The notes under the pieces are model-generated. The model saw only the letters and a program-made list of their open reading frames with translations. It searched no databases and had not been told where the DNA came from. This document shows, one piece after another, positions 61,626 to 64,000 of a DNA stretch of 64,000 bases; position 1 is the stretch's first letter; every line of letters starts with the position of its first letter. Made by a program: the position numbers and the translations under genes. Source of the DNA: Balaenoptera acutorostrata (Eukaryota; Chordata; Mammalia; Artiodactyla; Balaenopteridae); the NCBI RefSeq assembly GCF_949987535.1, contig NW_026645841.1, positions 248,001 through 312,000 of the forward strand, in the 5' to 3' direction.

Positions 61626-63383
61626 CAGCCCCAAGAGTGTCCACCCTTATGTCTCAATCAGCTGTGGGTCTAGATATGGTCAATCCAGGTTGCATCACAG
61701 TCCCTGAACGAATTTTGTAAGAGTTTCTCTCTCTTTCACTGTCTTTGTTTCACGGGTTTTGAAAAGTAATTTATTTTTATAATGGGGTTTAGCTGCTTTT
61801 CACGGCTGTGTTTATGCCGCTTTACACCCCCTTGACTCACTTACAGAGAGATATCAATACATAGGTTTGAAGATTCTTACTAGTCAGATATATTCTTGTG
61901 TGGTGAATAGGGGGTGTTGAGTCCAGTTCACTGAGCAAGGAGTAGGTCTTGTCTATTACATATTGGGTTTATTGAACGGTATCTGAGCTAATTTGAAACC
62001 CTTGTTTTATGCATCACCCCACCTCACCTTTCCCGTTCAGCAGCCATAGTGTGTTTCCTAAATGTGTGACTCTGTTCTGTTTTGCAATTCAGTTCAAGTG
62101 TAGCGGTTTTTACATTCCCTCTAGAAGTGATATCTTATGATAAGTGTCTTTTTCTGTGTGACTTATTTCACTTAGAATCGTCGGACCTAAATCCACTCAT
62201 CGTGCTGCTACTAGCCTTATGACGTTGATTTCATGGCTGAGTGATATTCCGTTGTACATGAGGACCTCAACTTCTTTATCCATTTTTCTATTTCCTAGGA
62301 TATTTAAGGTGTAATGAAGTGGGGGTTCTTGTCAACAGAGCAGCCCTAAACATTGGGGTGCCTGTGTCTTGCTGATTTTTAGTTTCCCAATTTATACGCC
62401 CATGAGTGGAAGTGCCCTATACTCTCTAAGCTGTGTTTTTTAGATGTCTCAGGACACACCGTACACTTCTCCAGAGTAGCTGTTGGCAATTTACATCCCG
62501 CCCATCAGCGTAGAAAGGCTCCCATTTCTCCATGGCCGGTCCTGCATTTCTGGTTTGGACACTTTTTTCCGCATGGCCCTTTTGCCCGCTGGGAAGCGAG
62601 ACTTCTTTGGAGCGCTGATTTGCATTTCCAGGTTGCTTGGTTGGCCAAAAAGGGCGTATGCGTTTTTTCCTGAATATATTCAGGAAAAAACGCATACGCC
62701 CTTTTTGGCCAAGAGCATCACTGTCCACCTTCTGCCTCTTTTCTTGGGCTTTCAAGGCGATTCGAATCTGCCTCCTGAAATCTGTTTCCTGCAATTCTGC
62801 CTTGCTTTCAAATCCTCTTCGTTGCCTTCCCTCAATATATTTGTGGACGAGAGTTATCATTTATAAATCTGCAGGTTTGTGAATTGCAGTGCCCCTGAGC
62901 TCCATTTTACACCTCGCTTTTTTGGGAGCTGGCCGCAAAAGTGCAGGATTGCTTCAGGCCCTCTTCTGGTTCTGGGGGGCAGGCTGAGCTTGTGGTTAAT
63001 TCTTCTTCCTGGTGGGAAAATAGAGTGACCTGTGCCTGTCCCAACACTTAGAGCTAGTCTCTCATTGGTTCGCCCTCTTCCCGTTCATCCTCAGGACAAA
63101 TTGCAACCTGTACGGAACAGGAGGTTAAAGGTGCTGATTCTCCAAGGAGGGAGATGGCTAGTAAATCGGCTGGAATGGCGAACCCGAGCAAAGGAGGTGA
63201 GAAATGAGGTGCGTTTTAGAAACCTTTCCCGATCACACGGTGTACCATCTTCTGGGTTTCTCATGCCTGTTTTCGATGTAGGAAGATGCCCTTGAACCTG
63301 GAGATTTGGGACCCATGGGATGGGTACCATGCAGTATTACTTGAAAGGGTCTGCGTTGGCTCACCCAACCTCACCGAACCTCT
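61626..63383. repeat. Satellite monomer 31 (type E)
   Basis: 1,758 bp. Perfect palindrome at 62641-62712. Keeps 'cacttagag' of monomers 25 and 27, and has private 'cctggtggg' and 'aaaggaggtgag'. Confidence 0.92.
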
Positions 63384-64000
63384 CAGCCCCAAGAGTGTCC
63401 ACCCTTATGTCTCAATCAGCTGTGGGTCTAGATATGGTCAATCCAGGTTGCATCACAGCCCCTGAACGAATTTTGTAAGAATTTCTCTCTCTTTCACTGT
63501 CTTTGTTTCACGGGTTTTGAAAAGTAATTTATTTTTATAATGGGGTTTAGCTGCTTTTCACGGCTGTGTTTATGCCGCTTTACACCCCCTTGACTCACTT
63601 ACAGAGAGATATCAATACATAGGTTTGAAGATTCTTACTAGTCAGATATATTCTTGTGCGGTGACTAGGGGGTGTTGAGTCCAGTTCACTGAAAAAGCAA
63701 TAGGTCTTGTCTCTTACATATTGGGTTTATGGAACGGTATCTGAGCTAATTTGAAACCCTTGTTTTATGCATCACCCCACCTCACCTTTCCCGTTCAGCA
63801 GCCATAGTGTGTTTCCTAAACGTGTGACTCTGTTCTGTTTTGCAATTCAGTTCAAGTGTAGCGGTTTTTACATTCCCTCTAGAAGTGATATCTTAGGATA
63901 AGTGTCTTTTTCTGTGTGACTTATTTCACTTAGAATCGTCGTACCTAAATCCACTCATCGTGCTGCTACTAGCCTTATGACGTTGATTTCATGGCTGAGT
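63384..64000. repeat. Satellite monomer 32 (partial, cut by the window edge)
   Basis: The first 617 bp. 'gtgactaggggg' and 'gaaaaagcaatagg' match monomer 28 (7,032 bp away), and 'tatcttaggataag' matches monomer 30. It ends before the palindrome. Confidence 0.92.

Larger units (their letters stand above)
8880..64000. repeat. Tandem satellite array, ~1,758-bp monomer (probable common cetacean satellite)
   Basis: Phased on the motif 'cagccccaagagtgtccacc', the array holds 31 complete head-to-tail monomers of 1,756-1,760 bp and a partial 32nd. All are in one orientation, and the array is open at the right edge. The unit length is that remembered for the common cetacean satellite of non-delphinid whales. 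Monomer map: about 1-150 unrecognised; ~150-1,250 diverged antisense L1 3' end; ~1,016-1,087 the 72-bp palindrome; ~1,250-1,758 unrecognised. Many CpGs remain in the core monomers. No gene-like conservation was seen: substitutions fall freely across the recurring open frames. Centromeric, interstitial or subtelomeric location cannot be told from this window. Confidence 0.93.

Noticed and set aside
8880..64000. A regular repeat-spacer array such as CRISPR
   Set aside because: The unit is 1,758 bp with no short repeat and unique spacers, and the context is mammalian L1 DNA.

Overview
The window looks like mammalian, most probably cetacean, heterochromatin-edge DNA. It contains no host protein-coding gene and no RNA gene that I can support. 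The left 8.9 kb is a pile of LINE-1 (L1) retrotransposons, all reading on the minus strand. The remaining 55.1 kb is a head-to-tail tandem array of a ~1,758-bp satellite that runs off the right edge. From memory, the common cetacean satellite has a unit of about 1.75 kb (about 1.58 kb in delphinids), so the unit length fits a non-delphinid whale or porpoise. No database search was possible, so the taxon is an inference.

Layout. 1-1289: 3' end of one L1. 1290 to ~7063: a second, nearly full-length but broken L1 (3' UTR, ORF2, ORF1, 5' UTR). 7064-8879: an older zone with an L1 scrap at 7376-7475, a strongly diverged L1 3' end at ~7800-8655, and stretches I cannot assign. 8880-64000: 31 complete satellite monomers (1,756-1,760 bp, mean ~1,758) and a 617-bp partial one. 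The first monomers at the edge are the most diverged. From ~19.8 kb inward the monomers fall into recurring subtypes (called A to E here). They include a four-monomer higher-order repeat of 7,033 bp present twice (19,823-33,888) and a 3,517-bp dimer present twice (~49.4-56.5 kb).

Main result. The monomer is itself built from mobile elements. About 60% of it aligns in order, with the same spacing and orientation, to an antisense L1 3' end (3' UTR plus ORF2 C-terminus). The old L1 beside the array and the two L1s at the left of the window serve as internal references. Inside that L1-derived part, every complete monomer carries a 72-bp palindrome with no spacer. Its ends resemble mariner terminal repeats, and it adds about 80-85 bp to the L1 alignment, as expected of a MADE1-like palindromic mariner MITE. 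The palindrome is perfect in 20 of 31 monomers by eye. One subtype carries a mirror-image pair of substitutions in the two arms. Two subtype switches fall at or around the palindrome, so it may take part in repair or exchange within the array. The open frames that recur in the satellite are by-products of the L1-derived sequence and are not genes.
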